A stretch of 34,366 nt of DNA from Gemmatimonadota bacterium (GTDB lineage: Bacteria > Gemmatimonadota > Gemmatimonadetes > Longimicrobiales > Gaopeijiaceae): NCBI GenBank assembly GCA_022340865.1, contig JAJDNC010000080.1, positions 1 through 34,366 of the forward strand. Direction: 5' to 3'. Shown here piece by piece: positions 32,933 to 34,366 of this stretch (positions are counted from its first letter, which is position 1; each line of letters starts with the position of its first letter). Below the pieces are notes generated by a model. The model was not told the origin of the DNA. It saw only the letters and a program-made list of their open reading frames with translations, and did not search any database. The position numbers and the translations under genes were made by a program.

Positions 32933-34366
32933 ATGGCAGCGCGACGGTCCGTGGTCGTCCACGGTCACTTCTACCAGCCGCCCCGGGAGAACCCCTGGAC
33001 CGACGAGGTTCCCCGGGAGATCTCGGCGGCGCCGTTCCACGACTGGAACCATCGCATCCACGACGAGTGCTATCGCGCGGTCGTCGCGGCACATGTGCTG
33101 GACGCCTCCGGACGCATCGCCGCGGTGGTGAACACCCTGGAGTGGATCAGCTGGGACGCGGGCCCCACGTTGCTTCGTTGGATGGCGCGGGAGACCCCGG
33201 ACACATACCGCGCCTTCCTGGACGCCGACGCCCGCAGCGCCGGCCGCCTGGGTCACGGCAACGCCATGGCGTCCCCCTACCACCACCTCATCCTGCCCCT
33301 GGCGACCTCCCGGGACCGGGTCACGGAGGTGCGCTGGGGCATCGCCGACTTCCGGCGCCGCTTCGGCCGGGAACCCGAGGGCATGTGGCTCCCCGAGGCC
33401 GCGGTGGACACCGCGACCCTGGAGGTCCTCGCCGGTGAGGGGATCGCGTTCACCGTGCTGGGGCCCGGACAGGTCTCCCCGGTCCCGGAGAACGGGCTTC
33501 CCGGCAGGGTCCGGCTCCCCTCCGGGCGCGACATCGCGGTGTTCGTCTACGACGGCGCGCTTTCCCACGACGTGGCCTTCGGCGACCTCCTCCAGGACGC
33601 CGGTGCCTGGGTGCGGCGCATGGCGGCGGACCCGGACGACCGCCGCCTCGTCGCCCTGGCCACCGACGGTGAGACCTTCGGCCACCACCGCCGGTGGGGA
33701 GACATGGCCCTGGCGGCGGCGGTCACCGCCATGCGGGACCACTCCGTCGTCCGCGGCGAGAACTTCGCCTCCTTCCTGGCCCGCAATCCGCCGGTGGAGG
33801 ACATCGAGATCATAGAGCCCAGCTCGTGGTCCTGTGTCCACGGCGTGGACCGATGGCGTGCGGACTGCGGATGCCGCGTGGACACCTCGAAGCCCAAGGC
33901 CCAGGCGTGGCGCGCCGTGCTCCGGGACGCTCTGAACGAGCTCGCGACCTCGCTGCACGGGCTCTTCGAGCGCGATGCGGGGCTCGCCTTCCCGGACCCA
34001 TGGGTGACCCGGGACGCGTACGGCACGGTCCTCGACCAGGGCGTGGCGGCCGTACGGCGCTTCATCGAAGAGCAAGCGACACGCCCACTCGTCGACGAGG
34101 AAGCCCACCGGGTCGTCGAGCTCCTGGAGATGGAGCGCCACGCCCTGGCCATGTTCACCTCGTGCGGGTGGTTCTTCGACGACCTCGCGGGCCTGGAGCC
34201 CCTCCAGGTGATGCGCTACGCCGCCCGCGCCCTCGACCTGGCCGGTGCGCCGGGCAGCGCGTGGGAGAAGCGGCTGCGGGACCGGTTGGCGCACGCCGTG
34301 AGCGCCGATCCCGCCGAGGGCGACGGCAGGAAGCTCTGGGACACGGAGGTGCGGGGGAGCGCGACG
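32933..34366 (+). CDS. GH57-like / DUF3536 family protein (3' truncated)
   Basis: The first 478 residues are visible and the frame is open at the window edge. The N-terminus VVVHGHFYQPPRENPW is typical of GH57 enzymes, whose conserved regions recur: NTLEWISWDAGPTLLRW, MWLPEAAVD with the probable nucleophile E155, and ATDGETFGHHRRWGD with the likely acid D245. The later part, SCVHGVDRWRADCGC onward, fits the DUF3536 module. GH57 enzymes include alpha-amylases, branching enzymes and glucanotransferases acting on alpha-glucans; which activity this has is unknown. ATG 32933 has ccgagg five bases upstream; ATG 32930 is an alternative. It follows glgA by 21 bp, so an alpha-glucan role is likely. 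Confidence 0.88.
   Translation, partial: MAARRSVVVHGHFYQPPRENPWTDEVPREISAAPFHDWNHRIHDECYRAVVAAHVLDASGRIAAVVNTLEWISWDAGPTLLRWMARETPDTYRAFLDADARSAGRLGHGNAMASPYHHLILPLATSRDRVTEVRWGIADFRRRFGREPEGMWLPEAAVDTATLEVLAGEGIAFTVLGPGQVSPVPENGLPGRVRLPSGRDIAVFVYDGALSHDVAFGDLLQDAGAWVRRMAADPDDRRLVALATDGETFGHHRRWGDMALAAAVTAMRDHSVVRGENFASFLARNPPVEDIEIIEPSSWSCVHGVDRWRADCGCRVDTSKPKAQAWRAVLRDALNELATSLHGLFERDAGLAFPDPWVTRDAYGTVLDQGVAAVRRFIEEQATRPLVDEEAHRVVELLEMERHALAMFTSCGWFFDDLAGLEPLQVMRYAARALDLAGAPGSAWEKRLRDRLAHAVSADPAEGDGRKLWDTEVRGSAT

Noticed and set aside
31445..34294. 949-codon open frame on the reverse strand opposite glgA and the GH57 gene
   Set aside because: It is a shadow of two recognised genes in GC-rich DNA; its translation is His/Arg/Gly-rich without family motifs.

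Overview
The window is about 34 kb of very GC-rich bacterial DNA (I estimate near 70% GC by eye), densely packed with genes on both strands. It starts inside one gene and stops inside another. I see no rRNA, convincing tRNA, CRISPR array, insertion sequence or phage gene. A PadR regulator coupled to a duplicated-FtsX (ADOP-type) permease, several exported metallopeptidases, Tat-type leaders and frequent GTG starts suggest Gemmatimonadota or a related GC-rich phylum such as Acidobacteriota. That placement is an inference and was not tested.

Layout. 1-3811: the tail of an unknown gene, a hemerythrin-like protein, then a reverse-strand padR-permease pair with a recognisable promoter. 4317-8129: a glutamate/dicarboxylate symporter, a divergent YchF-like GTPase and a HisC-like aminotransferase with a Tat-like leader. 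8145-12369: a reverse-strand pair (outer-membrane barrel protein and small membrane protein) divergent from a large exported M14 carboxypeptidase. 12643-17994: PEP synthase, a DUF1232 protein, and pdxH with a DUF2461 gene. 17991-20956: a coupled reverse-strand pair encoding a cyclic-2,3-diphosphoglycerate-synthetase-like NTPase and a glycosyltransferase, next to a single-domain response regulator. 20983-24787: a Tat amidase with a small overlapping partner gene, a stretch rich in RNA hairpins, an OmpA-type lipoprotein and a helix-hairpin-helix protein. 24940-34366: a glycogen region with glgP, an M28 peptidase, glgB, divergent glgA, and a GH57/DUF3536 gene cut by the window end.

How the genes fit together. 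Central carbon storage is the clearest theme: PEP synthase feeds gluconeogenesis, GlgA and GlgB build glycogen, and GlgP and possibly the GH57 protein remodel or degrade it. A second theme is the cell envelope and export: M14 and M28 peptidases, amidase, OmpA lipoprotein, barrel protein and Tat-type aminotransferase, which suits a bacterium that degrades peptides outside the cytoplasm. The least explained units are the NTPase-glycosyltransferase pair, the small gene overlapping the Tat amidase, and the hairpin cluster at 23234-23429.
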